64,000 nucleotides of DNA from Hortaea werneckii (taxonomy: Eukaryota > Ascomycota > Dothideomycetes > Mycosphaerellales > Teratosphaeriaceae): contig JBAOKB010000058.1 in assembly GCA_037044905.1 (NCBI GenBank), positions 1 to 64,000 on the forward strand. The letters run 5' to 3'. Made by a program: the position numbers and the translations under genes. The notes beneath the pieces were generated by a model. The model saw only the letters and a program-made list of their open reading frames with translations. It ran no database searches and was not told the DNA's origin. Below, one piece after another: positions 1 through 10,243 of this stretch (the first letter of the stretch is position 1; each line of letters begins with the position of its first letter).

Positions 1-45
1 ATTGCTAAGGTTAAACGTAACTTGGTTTGTTCCCTGAACAGCACC
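1..45 (+). other. Nanopore adapter and native barcode remnant
   Basis: Positions 1-6 match the end of the nanopore ligation adapter, 7-14 (AAGGTTAA) match the left flank of native-barcode oligos, 15-38 match, from memory, the 24-base native barcode 08, and 39-45 (CAGCACC) match the right flank. The telomere repeat follows directly. This is library sequence left in the assembly, not chromosomal DNA. It shows that the barcode was ligated to the physical end of a telomeric fragment. Confidence 0.93.
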
Positions 46-180
46 CTAACCCTAACCCTAACCCTAACCCTAACCCTAACCCTAACCCTAACCCTAACCC
101 TAACCCTAACCCTAACCCTAACCCTAACCCTAACCCTAACCCTAACCCTAACCCTAACCCTAACCCTAACCCTAACCCTA
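44..180 (+). repeat. Telomere, about 23 CCCTAA units
   Basis: An uninterrupted run of CCCTAA (TTAGGG on the other strand), 22 complete units plus CCCTA, ends abruptly at 180. About 137 bp is normal for filamentous fungi. The C-rich strand reads 5' to 3' inward from the left end, so this is a correctly oriented left chromosome end. A short degenerate echo of about two units lies at 263-275. Confidence 0.98.
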
Positions 181-308
181 TGCCTCCGGCGGCCCTGGCG
201 TCGGCGCCCTGAACGGCTTGCTCTCTCTTTTACATTTCACTAACATTTCGCCCTGTACTAGCTAACCCTAACCCTCAGCCTCCTTCCTCCCTCCTGCCCT
301 CTTCTATC

Positions 309-3300
309 TCAGCTTATATGATACACCATTCTCACCAACTCGTTCGTTTCCATCATGTTCGTCGCCCGCTTCCGGATCACCCACCTCCATAGTCGGCCCC
401 ATTCGTCCTCTTCCAACCCTCCCCCCTCCCAAAATCCCAAACTCCTCTCCATCTCCCCCTCTACCCACCCCCACTCCCACTCCTTTCCCTCCCTCTCTTC
501 CCTCCCCCACATCCTTTGGCTGATTACCGCCCCTCCTATGTCCTCCATCACTCCCTTGTATTGGCATCCTGCCCCCGCAACTCCGCTTCGCTGATATCCT
601 GCCGTTTTACTCCCGCACGCCGCCGTCTTCTCTTCCCATCTTTGACATATGCTCTGCGGCACCCAGCAGAAATTGCACCCGCTGAATCGAGCCATCTGTA
701 GCCGCTTCATCCTCTTCTTCACTTCCGCCATCCTCTCCCCTGCCTCCTTCCCGTGCCCTCTGCACTCTTCCCACCCTCGAGCCCTTTTCGCCCGTTGTAT
801 CTGCCCTTGCGCCCAGCACACCGAACACCCTACCTTCGTCCAATCCTCTAGCCTCTTCACCATCTCGTCTCTGTCTATCTCTCTGCTAGCCCTCTCCGCT
901 AACCTCGACCTCTTCTGCGCTTGCACTCTTTCTCCCTCTCTACTCATTCCTGTCCTCGCCTCGTTTATGCTTCGCTCCCTCTCCTCTCTCTCTCCTATAC
1001 TTCTTGCCCTCTTTAGCCCTCTTCCTTCCTTTGCTGCCTCTTCACACTCATCCCCAGCTTCGGCCAACCCTGACCCTGATTCTCCCTCGTCGTCAACGTT
1101 GTCCGTACCTAACTCTGAGCCTCTCGGTGTTCCATCCTCGCTACCTTGTTCCATCGGCTCTGACCCTGACCCGTCTGCTTCCTCTTGCTCCCTCCTTCTA
1201 TGCTGCTGTGATGGAACGAACCCCCCTGTCCTCACTACAACCCTCGCCCTCCTTCCCGTTCTTGTTAACCCTCTACATACATCACACACTTTCTCTCCGT
1301 TCTCGCATCCGATCCTGTCCGCCCTCCCATCCATCTCCCTGTCTAACACAACCCTCCTACACTTCTCCCCTTCCAGATATTCGTGCATCCCCCTTTCCAT
1401 CACGAATCCCTTCTCCAAGATTTTCCGACCCCCTACTGTGTTGTAGCCTCTCATTAAGATCGCCTCGCTTGCCTCTCCATCTCTTCCTGCCCTTCCACTT
1501 TCCTGTGCGTAATCCCTCACCAATTCCTTCACTCCCACGTGTACCACCACCCTGATGTGTGGTGCATCCACCCCCATTCCCATCGCTGTCGTCGCCGCGA
1601 ACACTCTGTGCGTCCCCTTGACCAGCTGTTCCAGAATCTTCCTTTTCATTTCTTCGTCTCCGACCCTCCTGTAGTACACTGGACACCTCAGCACTTCTCC
1701 AATCTTCTTGCACTGCTCTACCCTCCGGCAGTACACTATGATCTGTCCCTCCTCGTGTTCTTCCAGTTTCTTTCTTACCAACTCCGCTACCCTCTCCTCT
1801 TCTTCTCGCCGGTCGTACTCGACCACCTGGTAAGCGATGTTCCTCCTCGTCGTCGAGTCTCTTATCATCCGTACCGTCCTCTTCTCCAAGCCCATCGCTT
1901 CGAGCCAGCTCGACTCTTCCTTCGGTGGCAACGTTGCCGTGAGATACACCATCTGGCATCCCTTCCTGGCGAACTCCGCTAGCTCGAGCACTTTCGGCCT
2001 CCATGTCTCTGTCGAGTCCAGAACGATGTGGCTCTCGTCGACTACTATCCTGTCTAGCTCTCCGGTAGCTAGCTTGTCGTTGATGAACCTGTTGAACGCC
2101 TTCGTTACTGCGCTCTCGGGTGTTACTAGCACGATCCTCGCGTGCCTGGCGCTCTGGTCGGGCCATCTCCCGGCGTTGAGTCCGATCTCCTTGCATCTCC
2201 TCTCTAGATCGCTCCTTAGCGATATCAACGGCACCACTACCACCGTCACCCCTCCGACTGAGCAGAATGCCGGTAGCATGAACATCAGACTCTTGCCTCC
2301 TCCGGTCCTCATGACCATTACTACCTTCGGCTCGCCCGATACGATTGCCTTTAGCCCTTCCAGTTGTGAGCCTCTAAATGAAGCGTTCGGCCCCAGCATT
2401 TCCCTCAGACTCACGTTCAAGTCTGCCCTCCTCAACTTCGCCCACCTCTCTTCTTCTACCATCTTCCTGTATTTCTCCAGATCGATCGTCGGCTTTCCAT
2501 TACCTGTCGCAGTGGACGGCCACCTGATGAAGTGGTGCCATGACACGCTCACCTTTCTGAACGATGCCTGCTCGGACTGCGTGCTGAACGGGTTCTCTGT
2601 CGTCAAGATCCCGTAGATCAACTCTTCCATCCTTTTACTGTGTCCGGATTGCATCTGCCTATCTTCTGTTGTTACTCCTTCGTACAACCGATCGAGCTGT
2701 TTTGTCACTTCTTCCTCTGGGCAGTGTACCCTTTGGATGGCTGGGTATAGCTGCCTCCATGTCGACGGCGTTACAAAGAATCCGGCCTGGCATTTTGATA
2801 GCTCCCTCTTCATCACCCTCTTCAGCCTCTCTGTGTTCCAGAAGCCGTCTATGCTGAGTGCCTGCAGCTTGCCCTCTTTCGCTTTTCCTCCATTCCTCGG
2901 CCTGCTTCGCGCCTCCCTCCCACTGACCATCCGATCTCCTGCCGTTCCTTCGTCATCACCTCCATCCGCCTCGCTTTCACTGCTCGGGCTTGTGCTCGAT
3001 TCGCTCTCGCTTCCTGAACTGCCCTCTTCCCCGTCGCTTTCCCTTCCTCCTTCTTCGCTCCCACTCTCCTCCTCCTCCCTGACTCCGTCGACCTCGCCTT
3101 CCCATTTCTTTTCCGGCTCCGGCTCCCACAGATATTTGCTGAAGTCGAACTCGCCCCTGACTTCCCACCTGAGCATGTGCACGAACGGTTCCACTAGCCA
3201 CAAATGGTACACCAACAGCTTTCCCACCTCTTGCGGCAGATACCTGTGGATTATCTTCGCTTCGCCGCTCTTGCTGTAGCCTTTGTGGTAGCCCGTCACC

Positions 3301-5411
3301 AGCTCGACCATGCCATTGTCAACAAAAACACCCCTCTGCGCTCGCGCACTCTCTCCGTTCTCGGTCCTGATGCTGACAACTTCCGTCCCTCTGGCTGGAG
3401 CTCCCCCTGCCATGTGACACAACACTATCAGCTCCTCCTTGAACAGAGTCACCTCCCGGAAGTACTGCTCCACCTTGGTCGTGTTCCACTTTAGCTCACT
3501 CCTGTCCCTCACTTCACTCATGTCGATATTTTGTAGAAAGTACTTGGTTATTCGGTCCTCTCTCATGGCCCGGCTCCACAACCACTTCCTGCTCTCCACG
3601 TCTTTCCCGTCCGGCCTCCTGACTCTGCCCAAGACTTCATCGTTTCTCTCATCGTCCAAGAAGCTCCAACCCTCGGTGAGATCGCTTGGGTTGTCGAACA
3701 GTCTGTCCAGATGCAAGATCGGCAGTTCCTCCTCTTGCTGTAAGAACATCAACCGCTTCGTGAGCCTCCCCAGACACCTTTCCCACAGCGAGTGTAGTGC
3801 ATCTCTGAGATCTCCCATGCTGAAGCTGATCTTGTCGATGGCGACCTGTTGGCATCTGTTCATCCAAGTGACCCGTGCCCCGGCTTTCTCCGTGAACCTG
3901 ATCCTCATTCCAAAAGTCTTCATGTGCAAGACCCTGTCCATCGGGCTCGCTGGTCCCCCGTATTCCTGAAGACACAACAGCCTGGGCACCATATCGTGCA
4001 CCCCTTCTACAATGCTGACCGCTTCTTTTCTCGCCTCACTCTCACCTATCCCGGCTCCGATCAGCCGGTCGATGTCGTCTTGCCTCTGCTTGTAAGCCAT
4101 GAACACCACCAGAGCCTTACAGACCGTGACGATGGCCGCCAGCTTCGGCGTGAAGTTGAACACGCTTACCCATCCTGCGTCTTCGGTGTCCAAGCCGAGA
4201 ACTGCCAATGCGGACAGAAAGCCGCTTTGGAACTCGTCGTCTAGCAGCTCCTGGTCGAGCATGCTGGCCCAGAAAAGAACGATGGACCATTGTAACTCGT
4301 CTTCGCAGACCTTTCTGGCTCCCTTGTCTAGAGCGGCGGTCTCTCGTCTGGCGAGACTTTGCATTGCTCCCAGCCTCCTCGCTTGCCCATCCGTCAACGT
4401 GTAGTCTGGCTTGTTCTCCCATGTCTGACTCCTCCAAAGATATCTTAGCATTGATACCCAGACCCTGGAGTATTTCTTCTTCGTACTGGCCTCGTGTTTG
4501 CTGTAGAATGGAGTCTCGTTGTTCGCGGCCCCGGTTTCCTTCCTGTTCACGTAGTGAAGAGCGGACCTTGGGATCGTCCGCGGACTGCTAACGTCCATGG
4601 CCTTCTTGATCACCCTGCCGGTCGCTCTGCAAGCTCTCTCGATCGCCTCCTCTTCTTCATCCACGCTCTCTATCCCCCGCTCGTCCGCCTCAAGCTTTGG
4701 CGCCGCACTTAGACTAGCCCGTAGCTCTTCTTTCTCAAACCCAGCCAGATGGTGAGCCCAGCTGGTGTGTTCCAGCCATGGATCCATTTTAGACCTAACA
4801 TTGCTGACGTTCACCTTCCTGTGATGGTGCGCCTCCCGCAGCTTCCTCTTGAGTCCATCGGCTACCTCATCTGTCAACTTCTGCGCCCTGTCCTCGGGCT
4901 CGCAGCCATGACCGCCTCCTAGCATCCGTGGCGCTGGCGGTAGCACTTTAAAGAGCTTAGTCCACTGCGCATACTTGAAGAATCTCTGACAGCAGTGACC
5001 TTCCGTGAACGGCTGGTTTGCGGCGGGTCGACTCCTCAAACTCCCTCGACCTCCTCTGCTTTTGGCGCTGTTCCAGCCGTGTTCCTTTCTACAGTGCGCC
5101 TCGATCCCCTTTTTACTCTCCCTTAGCAACCCGCACGCTTTGCACTGTGAGCATTGCTCGATGACCGGGCCGAGCTCCTGGATCGCTTCCTGTTCGGCGG
5201 CGGGGTACACGACGTCTTCTGACCTATAAGCGACGTGGTCGAGTTTTTCCACTTGTTCGATTATTCCTTTCCTAGTGCTCACTGTTAGCGTCTGGTGACT
5301 TTGGCTAAGATGCGCCTTGATTTGGTCTGGAACCACTGCAAACTTGCAATCTCTACAAACGATGATTTGAAAATTCTGGAAGTGTACGAACAGACTCTCA
5401 AAAGCGTCCAT
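309..5411 (-). CDS. Telomere-linked RecQ helicase with recombinase-like core
   Basis: A single uninterrupted frame of 1,700 residues starts at ATG 5411 and ends 128 bp from the telomere repeat. Seen in order: two Cys2-His2-type fingers near residues 19-40 and 87-112; a Lys/Arg-rich helical segment (about 310-345) like a recombinase core-binding domain; a middle domain (about 650-940) with R674, R886, H924 and Y933 in tyrosine-recombinase spacing, interrupted by a Ser/Glu-rich insert; then a RecQ-type superfamily 2 motor with TGGGKS (K1040), DESH (D1125), an LTATLPP motif III and QESGRAGRDG (about 1304); and a Cys-rich tail with several CxxC pairs. The DESH box and subtelomeric position are characteristic of fungal TLH genes. 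A role in telomere maintenance or end recombination is known only by family analogy. The recombinase reading is my inference. No frame damage is seen, so the gene may be active. Confidence 0.93.
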   Translation of the reverse strand: MDAFESLFVHFQNFQIIVCRDCKFAVVPDQIKAHLSQSHQTLTVSTRKGIIEQVEKLDHVAYRSEDVVYPAAEQEAIQELGPVIEQCSQCKACGLLRESKKGIEAHCRKEHGWNSAKSRGGRGSLRSRPAANQPFTEGHCCQRFFKYAQWTKLFKVLPPAPRMLGGGHGCEPEDRAQKLTDEVADGLKRKLREAHHHRKVNVSNVRSKMDPWLEHTSWAHHLAGFEKEELRASLSAAPKLEADERGIESVDEEEEAIERACRATGRVIKKAMDVSSPRTIPRSALHYVNRKETGAANNETPFYSKHEASTKKKYSRVWVSMLRYLWRSQTWENKPDYTLTDGQARRLGAMQSLARRETAALDKGARKVCEDELQWSIVLFWASMLDQELLDDEFQSGFLSALAVLGLDTEDAGWVSVFNFTPKLAAIVTVCKALVVFMAYKQRQDDIDRLIGAGIGESEARKEAVSIVEGVHDMVPRLLCLQEYGGPASPMDRVLHMKTFGMRIRFTEKAGARVTWMNRCQQVAIDKISFSMGDLRDALHSLWERCLGRLTKRLMFLQQEEELPILHLDRLFDNPSDLTEGWSFLDDERNDEVLGRVRRPDGKDVESRKWLWSRAMREDRITKYFLQNIDMSEVRDRSELKWNTTKVEQYFREVTLFKEELIVLCHMAGGAPARGTEVVSIRTENGESARAQRGVFVDNGMVELVTGYHKGYSKSGEAKIIHRYLPQEVGKLLVYHLWLVEPFVHMLRWEVRGEFDFSKYLWEPEPEKKWEGEVDGVREEEESGSEEGGRESDGEEGSSGSESESSTSPSSESEADGGDDEGTAGDRMVSGREARSRPRNGGKAKEGKLQALSIDGFWNTERLKRVMKRELSKCQAGFFVTPSTWRQLYPAIQRVHCPEEEVTKQLDRLYEGVTTEDRQMQSGHSKRMEELIYGILTTENPFSTQSEQASFRKVSVSWHHFIRWPSTATGNGKPTIDLEKYRKMVEEERWAKLRRADLNVSLREMLGPNASFRGSQLEGLKAIVSGEPKVVMVMRTGGGKSLMFMLPAFCSVGGVTVVVVPLISLRSDLERRCKEIGLNAGRWPDQSARHARIVLVTPESAVTKAFNRFINDKLATGELDRIVVDESHIVLDSTETWRPKVLELAEFARKGCQMVYLTATLPPKEESSWLEAMGLEKRTVRMIRDSTTRRNIAYQVVEYDRREEEERVAELVRKKLEEHEEGQIIVYCRRVEQCKKIGEVLRCPVYYRRVGDEEMKRKILEQLVKGTHRVFAATTAMGMGVDAPHIRVVVHVGVKELVRDYAQESGRAGRDGEASEAILMRGYNTVGGRKILEKGFVMERGMHEYLEGEKCRRVVLDREMDGRADRIGCENGEKVCDVCRGLTRTGRRARVVVRTGGFVPSQQHRRREQEEADGSGSEPMEQGSEDGTPRGSELGTDNVDDEGESGSGLAEAGDECEEAAKEGRGLKRARSIGEREERERSINEARTGMSREGERVQAQKRSRLAERASREIDRDEMVKRLEDWTKVGCSVCWAQGQIQRAKRARGWEECRGHGKEAGERMAEVKKRMKRLQMARFSGCNFCWVPQSICQRWEEKTAACGSKTAGYQRSGVAGAGCQYKGVMEDIGGAVISQRMWGREEREGKEWEWGWVEGEMERSLGFWEGGGLEEDEWGRLWRWVIRKRATNMMETNELVRMVYHIS

Positions 5412-5988
5412 GGTGTATTAGCTGTCGAGCAACGTGTCTGTCCTGATGTTTCGGTCGGCGGCCTCGCCTGGGCTTAGCTGCACCGACCCCTGTCACAGAA
5501 TTTTCGCGATCCCTGTCGCGATGGCGCGGTTACACATGATGGGGTTGAACGTTAGCTACATGCTACAAGAGTCGGTGGTCTTGCTGGGTGCTTTTCTGCA
5601 CCTTTGTTGGTGTATTTCTATCTACCCTACCTCTTCGCGAGCGTCCAGCCTGCGCTTCCGGCGGTCCCTTAATTCCAGCCGAACCGCCGTTACGCCCGCC
5701 GACCCTAACCCTAAGCCTTTGCGAGCGGAACTTCACACAGAATGTCGGGATTTTCGAACCGCGATAACAATTCACCACGCGGGTCTCCCGCTCCGATGTT
5801 GAAAACTCACGAGTAAAGTGCCTACGGATTGGAAACTCACCGAGTTTGAAACGATTCCGACCGGTACTTTTCATTCCTTCTGCCCCCGGTTTTTCATGGA
5901 ATCTGCCCCCTCCGGCGAATTCGGTGGCCCGTGCCCCCCACGCATTATCATGGAATCCGCCCCGGATTCTTTGAAGGATTGAGGGTAG
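5412..5988 (-). repeat. 5' flank of helicase unit, copy 1
   Basis: This 577-bp segment upstream of the intact helicase start is repeated at 8656-9232. No convincing gene is present. It contains two telomere-like units (CCCTAACCCTAA near 5703) and ends in GAGGGTAGG, after which the two copies have different neighbours. It is probably the promoter and centromere-side edge of the subtelomeric unit. Confidence 0.85.
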
Positions 5989-8655
5989 GTATAGCTGCCT
6001 CTATGTCGACGGCGTTACAAAGAATCCGGCCTGGCATTTTGATAGCTCCCTCTTCATCACCCTCTTTAGCCTCTCTATGTTCCAGAAGCCGTCTATGCTA
6101 AGTGCCTGCAGCTTGCCCTCTTTCGCTTTTCCTCTATTCCTCGGCCTGCTTCGCGCCTCCCTCCCACTAACCATCCGATCTCCTGCCGTTCCTTCGTCAT
6201 TACCTCCATCCGCCTCGCTTTTACTACTCGGGCTTGTGCTCGATTCGCTCTCGCTTCCTGAACTGCCCTCTTCCCCGTCGCTTTCCCTTCCTCCTTCTTC
6301 GCTCCCACTCTCCTCCTCCTCCCTAACTCCGTCGACCTCGCCTTCCCATTTCTTTTCCGGCTCCGGCTCCCACAGATATTTGCTGAAGTCGAACTCGCCC
6401 CTAACTTCCTACCTAAGCATGTGCACGAACGGTTCCACTAGCCACAAATGGTACACCAACAGCTTTCCCACCTCTTGCGGCAGATACCTGTGGATTATCT
6501 TCGCTTCGCCGCTCTTGCTGTAGCCTTTGTGGTAGCCCGTCACTAGCTCGACCATGCCATTGTTAACAAAAACACCCCTCTGCGCTCGCGCACTCTCTCC
6601 GTTCTCGGTCCTAATGCTAACAACTTCCGTCCCTCTGGCTGGAGCTCCCCCTGCCATATAACACAACACTATTAGCTCCTCCTTGAACAGAGTCACCTCC
6701 CGGAAGTACTGCTCCACCTTGGTCGTGTTCCACTTTAGCTCACTCCTGTCCCTCACTTTACTTATGTCGATATTTTGTAGAAAGTACTTGGTTATTCGGT
6801 CCTCTCTTATGGCCCGGCTCCACAACCACTTCCTGCTCTCCACGTCTTTCCCGTCCGGCCTCCTAACTCTGCCCAAGACTTCATCGTTTCTCTCATCGTC
6901 CAAGAAGCTCTAACCCTCGGTGAGATCGCTTAGGTTGTCGAACAGTCTGTCTAGATGCAAGATCGGCAGTTCCTCCTCTTGCTGTAAGAACATTAACCGC
7001 TTCGTGAGCCTCCCTAGACACCTTTCCCACAGCGAGTGTAGTGCATCTCTGAGATCTCCCATGCTAAAGCTGATCTTGTCGATGGCGACCTGTTGGCATC
7101 TGTTCATCCAAGTAACCCGTGCCCCGGCTTTCTCCGTGAACCTGATCCTCATTCCAAAAGTCTTCATGTGCAAGACCCTGTCCATCGGGCTCGCTAGTCC
7201 CCCGTATTCCTAAAGACACAACAGCCTGGGCACCATATCGTGCACCCCTTCTACAATGCTAACCGCTTCTTTTCTCGCCTTACTCTTACCTATCCCGGCT
7301 CCGATTAGCCGGTCGATGTCGTCTTGCCTCTGCTTGTAAGCCATGAACACTACTAGAGCCTTACAGACCGTGACGATGGCCGCCAGCTTCGGCGTGAAGT
7401 TAAACACGCTTACCCATCCTGCGTCTTCGGTGTCTAAGCCGAGAACTGCTAATGCGGACAGAAAGCCGCTTTGGAACTCGTCGTCTAGCAGCTCCTGGTC
7501 GAGCATGCTGGCCTAGAAAAGAACGATGGACCATTGTAACTCGTCTTCGCAGACCTTTCTAGCTCCCTTGTCTAGAGCGGCGGTCTCTCGTCTAGCGAGA
7601 CTTTGCATTGCTCCTAGCCTCCTCGCTTGCCCATCCGTTAACGTGTAGTCTGGCTTGTTCTCCCATGTCTGACTCCTCCAAAGATATCTCAGCATTAATA
7701 CCCAGACCCTAGAGTATTTCTTCTTCGTACTAGCCTCGTGTTTGCTGTAGAATAGAGTCTCGTTGTTCGCGGCCCCGGTTTCCTTCCTGTTCACGTAGTA
7801 AAGAGCGGACCTTGGGATCGTCCGCGGACTGCTAACGTCCATGGCCTTCTTGATCACCCTGCCGGTCGCTCTGCAAGCTCTCTCGATCGCCTCCTCTTCT
7901 TCATCCACGCTCTCTATCCCCCGCTCGTCCGCCTCAAGCTTTGGCGCCGCACTTAGACTAGCCCGTAGCTCTTCTTTCTCAAACCCAGCCAGATGGTGAG
8001 CCCAGCTGGTGTGTTCCAGCCATGGATCCATTTCAGACCTAACATTGCTAACGTTCACCTTCCTATGATGGTGCGCCTCCCGCAGCTTCCTCTTAAGTCC
8101 ATCGGCTACCTCATCTGTCAACTTCTGCGCCCTGTCCTCGGGCTCGCAGCCATGACCGCCTCCTAGCATCCGTGGCGCTAGCGGTAGCACTTTAAAGAGC
8201 TTAGTCCACTGCGCATACTTAAAGAATCTCTAACAGCAGTGACCTTCCGTGAACGGCTGGTTTGCGGCGGGTCGACTCCTTAAACTCCCTCGACCTCCTC
8301 TGCTTTTGGCGCTGTTCCAGCCGTGTTCCTTTCTACAGTGCGCCTCGATCCCCTTTTTACTCTCCCTTAGCAACCCGCACGCTTTGCACTGTAAGCATTG
8401 CTCGATGACCGGGCCGAGCTCCTGGATCGCTTCCTATTCGGCGGCGGGGTACACGACGTCTTCTAACCTATAAGCGACGTGGTCGAGTTTTTCCACTTGT
8501 TCGATTATTCCTTTCCTAGTGCTCACTGTTAGCGTCTGGTGACTTTGGCTAAGATGCGCCTTAATTTGGTCTGGAACCACTGCAAACTTGCAATCTCTAC
8601 AAACGATGATTTGAAAATTCTAGAAGTGTACGAACAGACTCTCAAAAGCGTCCAT
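5988..8655 (-). pseudogene. Truncated, RIP-mutated telomere-linked helicase copy
   Basis: This is a direct tandem copy of the helicase gene at a constant offset of 3,244 bp. It corresponds to residues 1 to about 889 of the intact copy; the rest of the recombinase-like domain and the whole RecQ motor are absent. Differences from copy 1 are almost all C-to-T or G-to-A at CpA/TpG, the signature of repeat-induced point mutation. At least seven in-frame TAG codons result, all from TGG or CAG, including 6001-6003, 6409-6411, 6910-6912, 7210-7212, 7513-7515, 8230-8232 and 8434-8436. Few or no indels separate the copies, so decay was by point mutation rather than slow erosion. It is non-functional. 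Confidence 0.95.
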
Positions 8656-9232
8656 GGTGTATTAGCTGTCGAGCAACGTGTCTGTCCTAATGTTTCGGTC
8701 GGCGGCCTCGCCTGGGCTTAGCTGCACCGCCCCCTGTCACAGAATTTTCGCGATCCCTGTCGCGATGGCGCGGTCACACATGATAGGGTTGAACGTTAGC
8801 TACATGCTACAAGAGTCGGTGGTCTTGCTGGGTGCTTTTCTGCACCTTTGTTGGTGTATTTCTATCTACCCTACCTCTTCGCGAGCGTCCAGCCTGCGCT
8901 TCCGGCGGTCCCTTAATTCCAGCCGAACCGCCGTTACGCCCGCCGACCCTAACCCTAAGCCTTTGCGAGCGGAACTTCACACAGAATGTCGGGATTTTCG
9001 AACCGCGATAACAATTCACCACGCGGGTCTCCCGCTCCGATGTTGAAAACTCACGAGTAAAGTGCCTACGGATTGGAAACTCACCGAGTTTGAAACGATT
9101 CCGACCGGTACTTTTCATTCCTTCTGCCCCCGGTTTTTCATGGAATCTGCCCCCTCCGGCGAATTCGGTGGCCCGTGCCCCCCACGCATTATCATGGAAT
9201 CCGCCCCGGATTCTTTGAAGGATTGAGGGTAG
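8656..9232 (-). repeat. 5' flank of helicase unit, copy 2
   Basis: This is a duplicate of 5412-5988. From about 8789 onward the two copies look identical base for base, although the adjoining gene body has many transitions. It ends at GAGGGTAGG and gives way at once to AT-rich sequence, so this marks the outer edge of the duplicated unit. Confidence 0.9.
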
Positions 9233-10155
9233 GAGAGTATTAAAGGCAATTAAGTTTTTAAAGTATTATTCTAAAGTATCTAAGTTAGCTATAGTCTAAG
9301 TAGTAATAAGCAATAGTATTAATCTAGTAACAAAGTATTCTAGTAATAGTCTATATATGTTTTTTGTCTTTCTCTCTCTCTCTATATCCTAAAATCTTAC
9401 TTATACCCTCTAATAATAAGTAGAGGCTAAGTTCTCTATAATACTACTAAGTTGCCTTTCTTAATAATATTATATTATCTAACTAGTAGTAGTATATCGC
9501 TCTTAAAACTAAGTAATATAATATACTATAAGCTATCTTATTTACTCTTACCTTAACTTTAGGAAAGAGCTAGTTAGTAGTATAATATACTACTAGACAA
9601 TTACCCTAAATAGACGACTATAATATATTAGTATCTTTAGTATTATTTTAAGAAGGGTATATTATAATATAGTAGGTAAGGTATATAGGTAAAATTATTT
9701 TAAGAAGTATATATTATAATATAGTAGGTAAGGTATATAGATAGAATAGAAAAGAGAAGGTAGAGGTTAGGTATATATTAGAGATATAAAGGTTCTACCC
9801 CTATTATTAAATATAATTTTACTAGCGAGCTTTATATATAGCTAAGATACCTAGGACGCTTTTAGTAATCTACTAGAATATAAAATATATAATAAAATCC
9901 TTAGCGCGTAACAAAAGCTTAAACTATAGGGTCTATTAGTAGGAAAAGTAGGGTTTATATAGGATCTATCCTATACTAAAACAACTATAACTAAATAACT
10001 AAAGTAAATATAGAAAAATAAAGGGTACTATATAATTCCTTAGGGTAAAAAGTACTATACTATATCTATTTATAGCTTTATATCTACTATTAGGCTTATT
10101 GTCCTAAACCTAAAGTAGAAGTTAAGAGGGGGTCTATACTACGCGGCTATTTTCC
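9233..10155. repeat. AT-rich, RIP-exhausted block
   Basis: About 920 bp are dominated by TA dinucleotides, with very few CpA or TpG steps and stops in all frames. Both edges are sharp. A 52-bp tandem duplication lies at 9642-9741 and a CT microsatellite near 9368-9384. This is typical of a transposon remnant mutated to saturation by RIP; the original element cannot be recognised by eye. No gene is present. Confidence 0.85.
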
Positions 10156-10243
10156 GCTATAGGTTCTGTCTCGATAACACACGAGGGACGTAGGGCTTGT
10201 ACTACCTTTATCTAAACGCTCGACGTTCTCTTTTATACACCCT

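Noticed and set aside
22..243. Open frames of Thr-Leu or Asn-Pro repeats over the telomere
   Set aside because: They are translations of the CCCTAA repeat and adapter, not genes.
649..1446. 265-codon plus-strand frame opposite the helicase
   Set aside because: Ser/Pro/Leu-rich antisense of the C-terminal part of the helicase; no family likeness and the minus strand is clearly coding.
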